Shown here one piece after another: positions 22,811 to 35,800 of a stretch of 64,000 nucleotides of DNA. Made by a program: the position numbers and the translations under genes. Below the pieces are notes generated by a model that did not search any database, had not been told where the DNA came from, and saw nothing but the letters and a program-made list of their open reading frames with translations. Where the stretch lies: NCBI GenBank assembly GCA_964020085.1, contig OZ026597.1:17672609-17736608 (forward strand), in the 5' to 3' direction. The number at the start of each line of letters is the position of its first letter. The first letter of the stretch is position 1. The DNA is from Micromussa lordhowensis (taxonomy: Eukaryota > Cnidaria > Anthozoa > Scleractinia > Lobophylliidae).

Positions 22811-24622
22811 CTAACTCTTCACGTACAATACTGCTGCAAGGGTGCCAAGTCCAAGCGTTGTGTAGAAAATGCCATTCCACCAACCCTTTTCCCTCTCATC
22901 TTGTATGTCTTTGAATTGTTCATAAAATGCCTCCTGAAAATATAAAAGAAATATTCGAAAGGTTACAAAACAATTGATGGACTATAAACTACTGTTTATC
23001 AGAGGTTTAAGGCAGGCACAGGCGCATTTCTAATAGAGACGTTTCTGAGAAACATGTTGCGCTGCAGTGACCCAGGGGGCGAAATCCTGCATTAGATCAT
23101 GCATGACTTCCTACTTAAAATTTGTTCTGTAATCAAACCTTGTCCTCTAAAGACCAAGAAAATTGAATATGTTACAAGCAAATGTTTGAGTTTACATATT
23201 GCTAAGTATAAAGAATGCTTTTAGCAATCCGAGGTTTTTCCTCTTGGGAATAAAACGAACATGCTTTCTAAAGCATTTATTTCCTGCTGATAAACAATCT
23301 ACATAGTTCTCATGGTCCAATACAAAAATCTACTTAGGAAAATATGCGAAATATGAAACACCCAAGGAAAAAAATTCAAAAGAGCCGCTTTTGACAACGA
23401 AGTTCGATATGTTTTCCGAATAAAAAGTAGTAACCATCTAGACTGATACAACAAAAACCCAACACGATGATCTGCACGGCCCAAAAACGTGATCATCATC
23501 GGAAGGGTGTTATCATGTGATCCAAAGTCCTCTGGATAAACGATCCCGCCATTTTTGGTCAAAAAACGTATCTTGACTTGGGCAGGCCGCTATCAGTAAA
23601 AAATTCTATTGCCATTCAATTTCGCTTATCGTCATGAAAATCTTACTACTAAAATAATGGTAAAAGGCATATAGATTATGAATATTCAGGTAAGTTTTCA
23701 TGTCTACACGTAATCGTTTTCCATCCACAAATCCAGGATTTACAGCACATGAAGATGGCTAAAATGCCCTCCCTTAATCGCCTTTTTCCATTGAAATATT
23801 TCCTGTAGAAATTCCCAGAGTGATTTTAAACCTAGAATGACTATATTGCCAAGACTTCCACCAAACAGCTGCCCTCATAAATAATTCACATCGTTATAAT
23901 TTTCAGTTTATAACTTTGCGCCCTTTATTGAAACTTCCCGTGGGAAAAACCGAAATTGCCCGGCTCCGTCTTCCCGTTTGTCGATGCCAAAACCTTCTCA
24001 TTAGCTTTAATAAGACCACAAGACGAAAAAGAAAGAAAAAAAGCGCATATGTACAGTTTTTTCTTTCATTCATGTTTGATAATCAGAGTGTGGCAACTTG
24101 TGGGTTTCACATAACGTAAAATTACGCGAATAAATTACATGCAAGGAAACTTTTCATTCAACTTACCCATCCTCCTGCTTTCTTTATCCATTCGGTGAAG
24201 GTTTTTTGGGAAACATATTCAGAAAGCCACCTAACCACGTCGTCGACAATATCAATCTCTTGTCGGCTGCAGAACGAAGCGACTTCGGCAGCGAAGCAGT
24301 ACAAAACTACCATCCTGCCCCAATTGATACCAGTGCTGAAAATTTCATCGGCCACAGTTCTAAAAGTGATTTCGGCCGTTGAAGCCCTGATGTCGAGCTT
24401 GTTACACATATTTTTCAGTAACGCTTCGTGCCTTGTTTCAACTTCGCTGCCAATCTTCCGCAGTGTGGCAGCGACTTTTGTATTCGCCCTGTACGCTTCC
24501 TTTCCAAGTTTGTTGTAATAAATATAATCGCCTGCCAAGTCGTGAGCGATGTTTTCCTCTTGGCTTTTCATTCTTCGACTCACAGACATGTTTGGAGTAT
24601 GAGAAACTTCTACCGGTGCCAT
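22811..24622 (-). CDS. BOK: BOK-like Bcl-2 family apoptosis regulator
   Basis: Two coding exons: 24622-24167 (152 codons, ending TGG before GTAAGT) and 22933-22811 (40 residues plus TAG, after a TTTTCAG acceptor). They join in phase 0 to give 192 residues. The fold order is clear: a BH3-like helix TLRKIGSEVETRH near residues 53-65, BH1 with FSTGINWGRMVVLY near 94-107, BH2 with WIKKAGGW at 145-152, then in exon 2 a polar stretch, GWWNG and a C-terminal membrane anchor (YTTLGLGTLAAVLYV) with a KS tail. The IFSxGIxWG segment and the spacing to WxxxxGGW most resemble vertebrate BOK. Such proteins act at mitochondrial or ER membranes to control cell death. The usual BH3 Gly-Asp is Gly-Ser here. 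BAK or BAX assignment is possible but less likely. Confidence 0.9.
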
Positions 24623-26926
24623 TTAAAAACGTTTAAATGAATGTGCGACGAAAATCGTTTGAACGTTACGAAATAGCTTTCTCGTCTCAGATGTGTTCTA
24701 CAACTAAGACGCGATCCTTTATCAGTTCGCAAAGGAAATAGATGCCACGACCTGATTGGTCGATAAATTTAGAACTGCATCACTGAATAAACCCGTTGCT
24801 AGGGCTGGACAGGACATTAGTCCCGGGGGCCGCGCTTGACGTAAATGGCATTATTTTTCCCTCACGTACAACGGCTATCCAGAAAAATCGATAAGCGATT
24901 CAAGAAAAAGACTGAAACCCATGCCAGGCTTCGCACTGTAAGAAATTTCGTGTTTTTATGCAACTACCACCATATTTTAAATGGTGTTTAAACTGAAGTG
25001 TAATTTCTAGAAATGAAGGATTGATCAAAATTCTGAGAAATGTTCTACCACCATCCGGTATTGTCTATTGTCGTTATGTTAATTTCGATTTGTTTGAAGC
25101 ATCAGCAGCGAAGCGTAGCGGAAAACTTGCAGCTTCCTACCACTCTGTCTGGAGCGCGACCTAGGCAGGTCAGGCTTCCTTCGTTCGTGAGAAAATGGGG
25201 GCGAGGTAACCCGAGTTGTTGAAAAGTCATAATCATAAATAACAGCGTTATCTTTGCATGATAACCACACCGTAAAGTAATATACCGCCGATCGAGTTCT
25301 CCTTGCTATACGTCCGGTCTGAAACATTCCAAGAGAAAGAAAAAAAAAGAAAGCTAGATCGCTAAGAGAAGAAGAAAAGAGCTTAGGCCTGATCTAGATT
25401 GCAGGTTGTCAGTGTGAATAACAAGGGAGCTTGCTGTTTATTTTGCATGCAACTTGTCAAGTCTTGCATCATTCCGTGCATGCAATGCCTGTGTAATCAC
25501 ACTAATACATTCAGATGCTTTCAGATGCAGATTAACATAATTGGAAGTATTGGCTGACGATCGAGGATGCTAGAAAAGCGAAATATATATCGACCTAATG
25601 CGATTTTACAATTTTTATATCGTTTTGAAGTTATTTTAAGTTTGATAAAAAGCTATAAAAGACTTGAGGTCCTTGTTCTTCTCGTTAGCACTAGGGAAAT
25701 GTCAACAAAAGTCATTTGCAACGGCGGTCTTTCACAGAAAAGTCGCCTGAAAAATGAGTGGTCATGATTTTAAAAATCCCAATGCTCAAGCGCCCTTAAG
25801 CTTTAATGGGACTGGCGCTATAGAAATATTTTGTTATTATTAGTATTACTAGAAAACCGAATCATGTAATATTGTCTAGTTTCATCTCCTAAAGCGTTTC
25901 AGACCGGACGTACAAGCACGGTCTCAGCAAGCAAATATTTCGGTTTCGACATATTGTTTTGAAGACTTGAATTTTTTTAAGAGATAAATACCCAGAGGTC
26001 TCCGGTATATACATTATTAATTTGATATGAACGTAATTTCGCTTATGACGACAACCGCTGCCGACTGCGTGTCTATTTATAGTTGTGGTACGCAAATCGT
26101 GCTCAATATTTCACAATATTTGAGAATTGATATATATTTTTTAACACCTCAAATGACGCACGCTCTCGAGACAGGTGCAGAGCCCCTAAACTATCCTACT
26201 ATGGTAATATTTCGGTTTCCCGGGAGATTGTAATTATCTGTATTTGTCGAGGTGAAAGGTGCGTTTTTTTATTCGTGAAAATATATTACATTTTTTTAAA
26301 AGTATTTCGTAGTATGACTGACGCTTAGACTCCAAGTATTTTACCTTTGATGAAGTTTCGACGAGCTGCGAATCTGTAAGAAAGAGTCTTTTTGTGGTTG
26401 CGAAAAATATCAGGAAAAATAATAACGAACCACGTGTCTATAGTATGATCAGTACAATTCAAGCGTTTAGTGTTCATTGCATCTATACGCGAAAAAAGAA
26501 GAAGCTTTGGATTAAAAAGTGACCAGTTTGACTGAAAAATTAATATGATGTAACGCGGTGTCTGTCATAGCCGATAGGCCGATATGCGGTCAGTACGTTT
26601 GTTGCTAGGAAAGCACTAGAAAAGCTCATTAACAAACAAGACTGAAAATTAAATTAATAAGAGACACAAGTTGGTCAGGAAACAGAGATGCCGACACGAA
26701 AATTTATTTTGTGATTACGCCGGCAATATTGACAAGAAGCAAGTGAATACTCATGGAAAGTAGTGAAATTTTACATTACATGCAAACAACTACGAATGAA
26801 TGGTGAATCCAAGAACAAACGATTTAAATTTTAGGGTTTAATTAACGGATTTCATTTTTGTGTGGGTTACACTCCGTGTACCGCAGACGTTGCCAATAAT
26901 CTGCGTCCCAGAAGGTACGGTTACCA
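24623..26926. other. upstream region of the BOK-like gene, no other gene seen
   Basis: The start-proximal part (24623-24850) should include the BOK-like promoter. The rest is AT-rich without a convincing coding region. Confidence 0.35.
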
Positions 26927-27089
26927 CAATCTTGGACAGAATAAAAAGGAACAACTAGCGCCTTCCCCCCCCCCCCTCCCCCAAAGCAAAAAATGATGAA
27001 GGCACAAAGGAGCAAAAACGCGCCATTTTATCAGCATTAAAATTGGGGGAGGGGTGGTCCAAATGTTCTATTTATTTTGTCCAAGATTG
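26927..27089. mobile_element. MITE with CAATCTTGGACA ends (163 bp)
   Basis: The ends are CAATCTTGGACAGAATAAA and TTTATTTTGTCCAAGATTG, inverted. A C-run of about 14 near 26966-26979 faces a GGGGGAGGGGTGG block in the other half. The ends resemble those of the ISL2EU-like element at 35381-37299 (CAATCATGGACAAA). The flanking dinucleotides are CA on the left and TA on the right, so the duplication is imperfect. Confidence 0.6.
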
Positions 27090-28473
27090 TAGCTTATTTA
27101 CAGGGAAATTTTCGTCTGCAACGCCCTGCAGCGCTGACTAGTTTTCAACTTCGGTGATAATTATTTGCATATCTGCTTTGCACTAACAAAACTAGTCAAC
27201 CATGATTATGAAGTTGCTCCCTTATTTTAGTTTGCAATTTAAATTCTTGTCTGACTTTTTACTGGTAGTAAGAGGCTAAACGTTCTTTCCCTTTGAAAAC
27301 CGAGACAAGGAAATCAGTTCGAGTTGCCAAGAAGTCTGCTGAGTTCATACGTTTCATACTCGTCTGCAAGTACCTGCTATTTTGACTCGTTACTCAGCCG
27401 AAAAATATTTAACCCTTTAAATCCAGACGCCAATATACAATTCTCAAATTCTTCAATTTCCTTCATTTTAACGTCCTCCAAGCGCCGGAGATGCCAATAT
27501 CTCCAAAATAGCCCCTCAGCCGTTACGTTCACTGCAAAGGAATTTGACAATTTAAGCCAAAATATCCGAAAATGTTGATTTCAAGTCAAATAAATCAGAT
27601 ACGGGTACACGGTTTCCGGAAAATTCGGTTTGGAAATTATGGACTACTTTCCAGTCTTTCCGGTTTAATAGAACGAAACAGCGATTCTTCCGTTTTCAGG
27701 GTCTCATCGCATTAAGTCCATTAACATATTTGGAGGCCTATTGAACGACCAAGATGTCTTCTTCAGTCGTAGAAAAGTGTTTGAGTGGACAATCAAGTTG
27801 TTGAATACAAAAATTTAAATGATATTGACTGAAAAACAGATTGAAAGAAGAGGAGAACCATTTTAAGAGCGAGAGTTTCATCCCTACAGCGAGGTTTGTA
27901 AATGGAAGAAGCTAGCTGCCCTTATTCGAGAAATCAGATAAACCAGTTTTTGATGTACTGATAGTCTACGTTGTGGGTATAAACGGGAAAGGACAAGAAG
28001 GGATAAACCCCTCCTTCCAATCCCACTCTCCGTCCCAGTCTCCTCCGTTTTACGCCTGTTATCGACTTCACAGTTGGTGTGCTTTTGATTTTCAATCGAA
28101 AATTTTCTCTGAGCATTAGAATAGGGCATTAGAATAGGCCGCGAAGCGGCGAGGTAAATATCCACCGCTAGCCACCGACACTGAGGTGAATAGTTGTTTT
28201 TATAGTTTATACTAAAACAGTGAGATAATAAACACCAAAAACAAATTAAAACAAATTTGGATGATTTCTTCACTTTTCACGGATGCAAACCGGACGCCAT
28301 TTTCTCTCGAGTTGCTCGGAGGTAAATAGCACAGGATATCCGGAGTTTGACGAGCCAATCAGCGCGCGCCATCAACGCTATCCACTGTTTCAGTATATAC
28401 TAATCTCGGATAATAGTCAACGGTGAAAAGGAAAAACTGGCTTAACCATAGAAGGCCAAAGCAAGGTAAGACA
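27090..28473. other. non-coding, probably repeat-derived stretch
   Basis: A 129-codon minus-strand frame at 27884-28273 begins with a hydrophobic segment, but its composition (an AASRPILMPYSNAQ stretch within DNA that looks like dispersed repeat) and lack of any domain argue against a gene. Nothing else recognised. Confidence 0.35.
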
Positions 28474-28616
28474 CTCAGTTTTTCTCAGCCTAGCTAGTTC
28501 CCAGGCGTTCTTTCTTGCCTCACTGTCTGCGCGATGCTTGGGGAGGAGTCTCTATCGCCACCCAGATTCCAGACTCCCCTAAGCCCAGAACGCCTGGAAA
28601 CTACATGTAGACTGAG
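28474..28616. mobile_element. foldback repeat (143 bp)
   Basis: The left arm CTCAG...TAGTTCCCAGGCGTTCT mirrors the right arm AGAACGCCTGGAAACTA...CTGAG. Non-coding, superfamily unknown. Confidence 0.55.
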
Positions 28617-29208
28617 TTTATCACAGATATGCGAAATTTGGCAAATTGTCACTTCGACTAAATTTCACGGCATTACTGGTAGAGATTCTGGTAGAGATTC
28701 TTACATCGAAATGCACAGAAAAAAAGGTGCACTATATTTTTATTTGATGCCAGGTAATTACTAGTGAAAATAGTTATATGTTTATTAACCACAATTCGAT
28801 TCAACTGTTCAAATAAGGATCCCCTTCTTGTCAAAATATCATCAATAATAATCCCTTGGGATACGTGCATGATGAACCAACAAAGAACTAAAGAGTGATC
28901 TTCTTATTTCTCTTGGCTTTGGCAACATTCCCGTCAAGGAGCGTCAAGTTTCCAGGGCAACCGAATTTAATGCTCTTTGTGCAGCATTCAGTCCCTTTGA
29001 TAATTGAAATTAATATGGGTTTGCTCTCTTTTCGGTAACGTTTCAATCCTTGGGGTCCAGCATACAATACGTATATTCTGCAAAAGCAAGCGAAGAATCG
29101 ATTGCAAATGCTTCGCTCCTTATGAAAGCCTCCAGAACTCCATACAGACAAGTGCAGAAGAGAAAGGAACTCGCTACAAGACTCGCATTGATTACATCAC
29201 CAGAAATT

Positions 29209-31364
29209 ATGCGCTGGCGAAGCGGCAGACAATTTCTTATTGGTGTGGCATCGTTCACTTTTGGTTGTATTTTGACTCTTTTTCTTTGTACGTCCAACGA
29301 GTCAAATTTGGGCTCAGCGACTTCTGAAACGCATCAAGCGATAAAATATGAAGAAGAAGATTCGAAACAAATTCCCGACGAGCCTATTAAGGAAATGAGT
29401 ACCGCGGTGGAAATCTACACGAATCTGCCGACCACAACATCGTTTCCAAAACCGACCTTACCTCCGTATCCGCCTGTATTAAATGGGAAACCGATCGTGC
29501 TTACTCCTTCAAAATGCAATGAAGACGCGTTTCTCATTATAATCGTAGTTTCTTCAAGCAAGAATTTCGAAGCGCGCAAATCTATACGCTCCTCCTGGGG
29601 GAAAAGCATCTCGGAAGTGCAGCGCTTCAATTCAAACTCTACGCGCGAACATTTTCAAGTGTTTTTCGTGGTCGGAGGCGACGAAGTTAACGACGAAAGA
29701 GTCGAAAAAGAAGCGGAACTGTACGGAGACATTTTGCGCGGTAACTTTATGGACTTTTACGTTCAAAATGAGCAGCACACTGTTAAGACTCTCTTGGGGC
29801 TCAAATGGGCCACCTCGATTTGTAACCCACAGTACATCTTGAAAGTCAACTCGGATTCGTTTGTAAACGTCCATGAGACGATTAAATGGTTGTATTCACT
29901 AGGAGATAGCAGCGAAGTTGATTTCAAGCATAAACAAGGCTTATACGCGGGTTACTGTCATAGCGGGGTAAGGCCGGTCAGAAATCCTCTAAGTGCCTTT
30001 TTCATCTCGGAAGACCAATGGCCAGGAGATCTTCTACCAGAATACGTGTCAGGTGTGGGGATTGTCCTCTCGCGTGATGTTGCCGATAGGATGGCGAACC
30101 ATGCTCGAGAGGTAATTAAAACTTTTGTGCTTGGTACAATTGAATACATTAGTTAATCATCAGAATCTATAGTCTGCGTAGTTGGTTGGATTTCGCGGAC
30201 GCTTGCTAAAATGTTTGGACTTCCCATTCTCCTTAGAGATTTGGAGTTCTCCTTCAGGATATCAATAGATACTCCGCCGCTGAAATAATGCACTCGGGCG
30301 AGAAATCCCGCCTGTTAAGTAGCCGCTATTAACGGGACATTATCACGAGTTGCGCATGTGCGAACTTTCGATCTCGAGTTTTAAAACGTCTGGCGTACGA
30401 TTTCAATCTCATGCGCGAAATTCAAGATGGTGTCGACAAGTGGAGGTTACACAGTGAATGTATCTTGGTCAGTTGAGCTTCTAAGTGCATCTTGACCACC
30501 AAATCTTAATTTTCTTTTAAAAGTCCTTTCAAATATGGTTGGGCCAGCATCTTTGTACCCAGACCCTCGTATTTGCGTCTGGCTTTGTAAGGACCGGCCT
30601 AACTATTCGAAACAAATGCGCATGAAAACGTACGAGCATTATACGCAGGCTTATAAGCAAAGTTGTGAATCTTATATTTTAAACAATACTAATTAACAAA
30701 AATATTTTCAAGTTATATCAAAACTTTCTAAAGAGGAGGATGAGACGTCATCTTAACCATAGTAACACGCATATGGCACCAGCTCTTACTTGTACTTGCA
30801 CTTGTGATTTCTTGGAGCTCACATCCGACGCTAACACAAACACAAGTAGCGGCATAAGCTCGTGACGCAATGATAAACGGAAGAGAAAATAGCTTTTTCC
30901 AGTATCTTGCATTTGGGTTTGCGTTACATGAGTAACGCGTGCTTTTTATTTCTTAATTTAAAACTTATGTACTTAGGTTTTCATCGCAGCTGCCGCGAAC
31001 GAAACCCACTTCGAAATCCACTGTATGGCGAGCAGAAATAAATGGAAATTGTTATTTTTTACTATAATGAAACTAACTCCCTCTATTTTTAACCGCATTA
31101 TAGATGAAACTGATCCACATCGATGATGCTTTCCTTGGAGCTATGGCAAAGGATCTTGGTATTGGATGGGTTGACGAAAGTTCTCGTTTCGACATCGCTT
31201 ACACCACGATGCTAACCGAGTGCGAAGATCTTCATTTTTGTGTCCTTGGTGGCGTTCCCGCAAAGGATATGTTTTATCTCAGTCAGAATGTGGGACATCT
31301 GAGAGAACTTTGCCTTGATGAAGAACCCAAAAGAGACTTACCTTTAAATCTTATGTATGTATAA
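29209..31364 (+). CDS. GT31 beta-1,3-galactosyltransferase-like protein
   Basis: Exon 1 ends at 30111 (GAG before GTAATT) and exon 2 is 31104-31364 after a TTATAG acceptor, joined in phase 0. The ATG at 29209 gives 387 residues and places a signal-anchor helix (FLIGVASFTFGCILTLFLC) right after a short basic N-terminus, the usual Golgi type II layout. An ATG at 29122 in the same frame would add 29 residues. A Pro/Thr-rich stem follows. GT31 motifs in order: RKSIRSSWG, FFVVGG, DILRGNFMDFY with KTLLGLKWA, the DXD region, YAGYC, SGVGIVLSRD, and DDAFLG at the start of exon 2. These enzymes add beta-1,3-linked galactose or GlcNAc to glycans. Odd point: the conserved acidic DDD is NSD (29848-29856). 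It may be an altered or inactive enzyme. Confidence 0.9.
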
Positions 31365-31491
31365 GGCACAAAAGTGCAAATCAGCCTTGTAGTTTCCAGA
31401 AATTTAGGTTTTTACATTGCGCTGCTCAGTACCACATGTGGTGCTTGTGTAAATGACTAACAATATATTAGAGTTGCCCGACATCTGGATG
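31365..31491. other. 3' flank of the GT31 gene
   Basis: Short spacer between the GT31 stop codon and the next repeat. No obvious AATAAA signal in this part. Confidence 0.3.
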
Positions 31492-32421
31492 CCCGGTAGG
31501 GGTGTTCTTCAAAGTTTAACACAGGGAGGCTCCACCCCGAGGTCCAACCCCTTGCCCTTTTGTTTAACATTTTAACAGTAAAGCCCCGGAGGGGTACTTC
31601 CGTAAATTGCGGATACGGGTGTGCCGCGAAGGGTCTTAAACCCTTAAAAGGTTAAGGCCCAAACCCCAAAAATGACACCCTATTGAAGAGAAAATCAAAA
31701 AATAAGAATATCGTGCACGGGTCGGCTTTATTTCGTTTGTGTAACGCTGGAAGTTAACCGAAGGTTCAGTTTTAACAGGTCATTTTTTTTTCGTTAAGCT
31801 GAGCATTTACGTACTGCAATTTTAGCTGGCAAAATTTAGGCGCCCTATCTAAGGATTTTGCTGGGAACACATTGCCAACAGGGGCAAAAATGATACCTTA
31901 TGTAAGGATCAAGAACCTCAAAAACCCGACGCTGTCCCGCGGCGCATACCTGTATAGCCCATTTACGGAAGTACCTTCCCCCCGGGGGCAGTGAAGGGAC
32001 CCCTCTCGCATACCTTTTATTGGTAAATGGTACTCCTTTCACGTACTTTCTTAACACGGGGCTTTCAAACCGGCTTTTCTTCTAAGAGATTTAAATGTAA
32101 GAAAATGTATTGTAATGCACAATCAAGTAAAAATGAACGAGAAAAGCATACGACATTTCGGAGTCGCCACGACACCATTTTCAAGTTTAAAAAGATAAGA
32201 AATAGACTGTCAGAAATAAAATTAACATATAAATAGCGCTAATCAATTAAATGGTACTGCTGCAGCCATAAGGTGCGTGTAGGCAAAATATTTTATGCAA
32301 AGGCCCTTTTAAATACCTAAATGACATATTTCCCTAACTATTCATACACTTTCATTTGTGAAATCCCTACCCTTTTATATATTTGAAGCCTAAAAGAGGT
32401 TATTATAGCGAGTACCCCCGG
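31492..32421. mobile_element. hAT-like element, diverged copy
   Basis: Relative of 11505-12338 in opposite orientation: it begins CCCGG followed by CAGGGAGGCTCC and GAGGTCCAACCCC, and ends with CCTTTTATATATTTGAAGCC and AGTACCCCCGG. A different MITE has landed inside it (31584-31988). No intact coding region. Confidence 0.55.
31584..31988. mobile_element. nested hAT-type MITE (405 bp)
   Basis: The ends CCCCGGAGGGGTACTTCCGT and ACGGAAGTACCTTCCCCCCGG are inverted. CAGTAAAG (31576-31583) and CAGTGAAG (31989-31996) lie directly outside, an 8-bp duplication with one mismatch, the size expected for hAT. It sits inside the older element at 31492-32421. Confidence 0.7.
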
Positions 32422-32830
32422 AACATATGCATTTTGCAATTTGCATGCTGCGGTAAGTGAAATAGCATGCATCTCCTTTGTAGAGTCTTCATTCTAGGTG
32501 ATAAGCGGTAGAGACAAGATAGAAACACGCCTTGGTAAGACCTAACTTGTGGCCTTCCTAGATCGAAAAATAAGTGTTTATAAAAAATCATTACAAGTTG
32601 TAAAGAAGAGAAAACAAGCTAATTAGAAGGATATCACAGAAATAAATAGACTAATAGAGGAATACTGAACTTGAGTAGCAAGGGTTCACGGGAAACTCGC
32701 TGAAAGGCTTGGTTCCTAAGTTCGAACAAGGAACAGTGTGATCAGATTGTCGTGTTTTCTGCTGTATGTGCAATTTTGCACGGGTTATTTTCGTTAAGAT
32801 TTGCTCTCCTCTTCTCGGATTCTTCATAAA
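32422..32830. promoter_or_regulatory. upstream region of the SERF-like gene
   Basis: Intergenic DNA between a repeat and the SERF start codon at 32831. It must hold the promoter and 5' untranslated region, but no specific element can be assigned. Confidence 0.3.
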
Positions 32831-35800
32831 ATGACTCGTAAGTACTTTATCTAACTACCTCACAATTGTTATGGCGAGAAGTGTTTGCTATTGTGCGACT
32901 TTAGTGGAATCTTTTGTATACATGTCGGTAAGTTAGAGATCTTTTTTTCGGAGACAGTGATCGTTTCATGTTTCTTTTGGCTGTGAACCCAAGATATTGC
33001 CGCTATTCTTTATCAAACAATGATCGATTTAGTAAAAACGCTAGGTTAATAGACATTAAAGCTATTACTTTCTTTTAAGAAGCGGCATTGAACAAAAGTG
33101 CATCATCTTGCTAATCTCTACATGTAAATACATGCAGTCCACGAGAGTCGAATATAAAGCAAAGTTTTTTTATAAAACGACTTAAGCTTGCTAACGTCGA
33201 TAAGCTTCATTAAGTCACAGCAATCCGAACTTACCTTTAATGATAAACATGGCCGATGGTTATTATCTTTTTCTTTGATGTTTCAAAATCGTTGTTAAAA
33301 TGAATAGTTTAAATAATTAATTGTGGAGGGATCGCAGATTAGAGTTAAGCTAAAAATACTAAATCAAATGGTCAACAGTAGACTATTGTTTAGACGCTTG
33401 CTGACCATTAGCCTAAGGGTTTGTTCATTTCATTATTTGAAGTCAATTTCAGGTGATGTTCTCTAAAATGGGGAAACAGTCAACTTTTGTACTTCTTCTC
33501 CTTTGCATTGGATGCCATGTAAACAGATTGCTGGGATGAAAACCAACAATTGTGTTATTGCAAATAAAAATAATAATAATAAAAAATAAACAGTTTATGA
33601 GCTGTTCGTCGGCCATCTTAAATTTGTCCCAGACTGCATTGCACATACCATGCGATGCACTTTGAGATTGATACAACATGGCGGATGCGAAGCAACTTTT
33701 TAGTTTCTTATATAATTGGAGTGATAATCAAAGAAATTACTCTACTTCTTGAGAATTTATCAAATGAATTTTGATCGGCAAGGCTGAAGATATCTGTGAT
33801 GAACAGTTTTTTTGTCCGTTATTTCTGAATTATGATAACAACATGGTACTGGAAACGAATGTTACTGTGATATCCTAGGGCTTGTTATGCGTGGTTCAAT
33901 TCCACCTGTTACCATCACCTCCTGGGCATACCCCCGTGGATTTGACATATTTTTCTTATTGGGTGGTCTATTCCCTGTTCCCGGACACAAAAAAGGAGAC
34001 AATTCCTCACCCCAGGTCTCCTCCTATATATATGATCAGAGGACTAACAAACATTTTAGCTCAATCAACTAGTACACGATCTGTAATCAATTTATTTCAT
34101 ATTTGTATTAATTTAACTTACCTTCAAAATTAATATGGTCCTTAATTTAGAAAGCTTGTTTTCCAGCAAAGGCAAAGCTAACTCTACTTGCTTTCTTACC
34201 AGAAGTCTCTTTATGTCCAGTGAGTGGTGTGTCGCCACTGCATTTGTCTATGATACATTTACGTTGTAAGTGTAAAATATGGATCTTTTTTCCATTTACA
34301 TGTATGTCTTGTCAGGTGGAAACCAGCGTGAGTTGGCCCGTGCAAAAAATCTGAAGAAACAACAAGAACAGGGAAAGAAGAAAGGAGGTGAAAGTGGAGG
34401 AGCACTGAAGGAAAGAAAAGAAAGGTGTGCAAAATTTTGATTTCTGAAACTGCTGTATAGGCCTGCTCAAAACATTCTGAAAGATTATGGGAGATTTTGG
34501 AGTAATTTAGAAGATAACCTGACTTCATGGATTGGACTTTTATTGTAATGCCTTACTGTATAACAAATTGATCATTATAATGACTGGTCCCTTGGAAATA
34601 CTTACGAATTATGTTAGCGGTATGCATAAGGTGGTCAATGATCACTTTCCTCTTCGCCTTCATGAACTTTTTCAAACAACATAGCAAGTTCATACCTATA
34701 ACCTGAGGGGCTCGGCACATAATCTCTTTATTCCTAGACCACTCTCTGAGGCCGGAAAACGCAGCCTGCACTATCGAGGTGCTACACTATAGAACGGCCT
34801 TTCAACTACAAGCAAACCCAGACCACTATTACTGGCTTTAATAGCAATGGCTATCTGTTACAATCTTAATGTTTTTTACTTAGAACTTAATAGCATTTTA
34901 TTATCAATTTGATAAGTAGTAGTACTAGTTTTAGTATCAGCATTGTTATTGCTATCAGTATTAATATTAGTATAAGTTGACAGTATAAGTCGCATTAGTA
35001 TAAATAGCGCTCGTGATAGATTACTTATAAATTGTTATTTTTATGTTTAGGTTAGACACGGCTCGATGGAAGAGAATGTTTTGTATGAATTGATACCATG
35101 TATAAATAAAGCTTATTTATGTATGTAGTTTCATAAATGTGTTTGTCAGGAAACAATTATATTGTTTTTCACAAACAGGCAAAACTTTTTGAACTGAACT
35201 TCTTTAAATGTACATAAAAAAACTTTTCTCCTGGCAGTGAAACCAGACAGGCAAACTGGCCTCACATGTGGCCAATTTCCACGTGGTTTAGCACTTAATG
35301 AAACCTCTGTATTAGAAGATGAATATTGAACTAGGACTAGCTTGTAGTGGAGAGCTTATCCAGTAGCTAATCTGAATCTACAATCATGGACAAAAGTCTT
35401 GGGACAAATTTGCACTTTTGGTGCTTTTGCGCACACGCCAGACGCGAATACAACTTCACCTACCTACCTAAGCTAACCCCCACCCGACATACAATATTGA
35501 AAACTAGTAGCGGCAATTTCGCGTGATTTTCAGCATTGTATTTGGTGGAGAGGGGGACGGCAATGTGTTTCTAAAAGGATAGATCGTTTTCAAGTGATGT
35601 CGCCATATTGGTGGAGTACTTTTCCTGCATAAATTTTAAAATGGCACTTGATACTCAAGAGAATGTAGTGAAGTCAAGCCAAAATATCAATGAAAAAGCT
35701 TCCATACCTCTTTCAGATTATGCTAATAAGTTGGAGCCAAAGGTCAAGAATTGTTACCTCGAAAAAATATACCAGCAATTGGGATCAATCCTCTGTTAAT

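Noticed and set aside
24195..24640. Plus-strand frames over BOK-like exon 1
   Set aside because: Shadows of the conserved minus-strand Bcl-2 exon.
27884..28273. 129-codon minus-strand frame with a hydrophobic N-terminus
   Set aside because: No recognised domain, low-complexity C-terminal half and repeat-like DNA; no supporting splice sites. Judged a chance frame.
29050..29208. Upstream extension of the GT31 frame from 29050
   Set aside because: It begins at TTG, not ATG. The ATG at 29209 directly before the signal-anchor helix is the better start; ATG 29122 stays possible.
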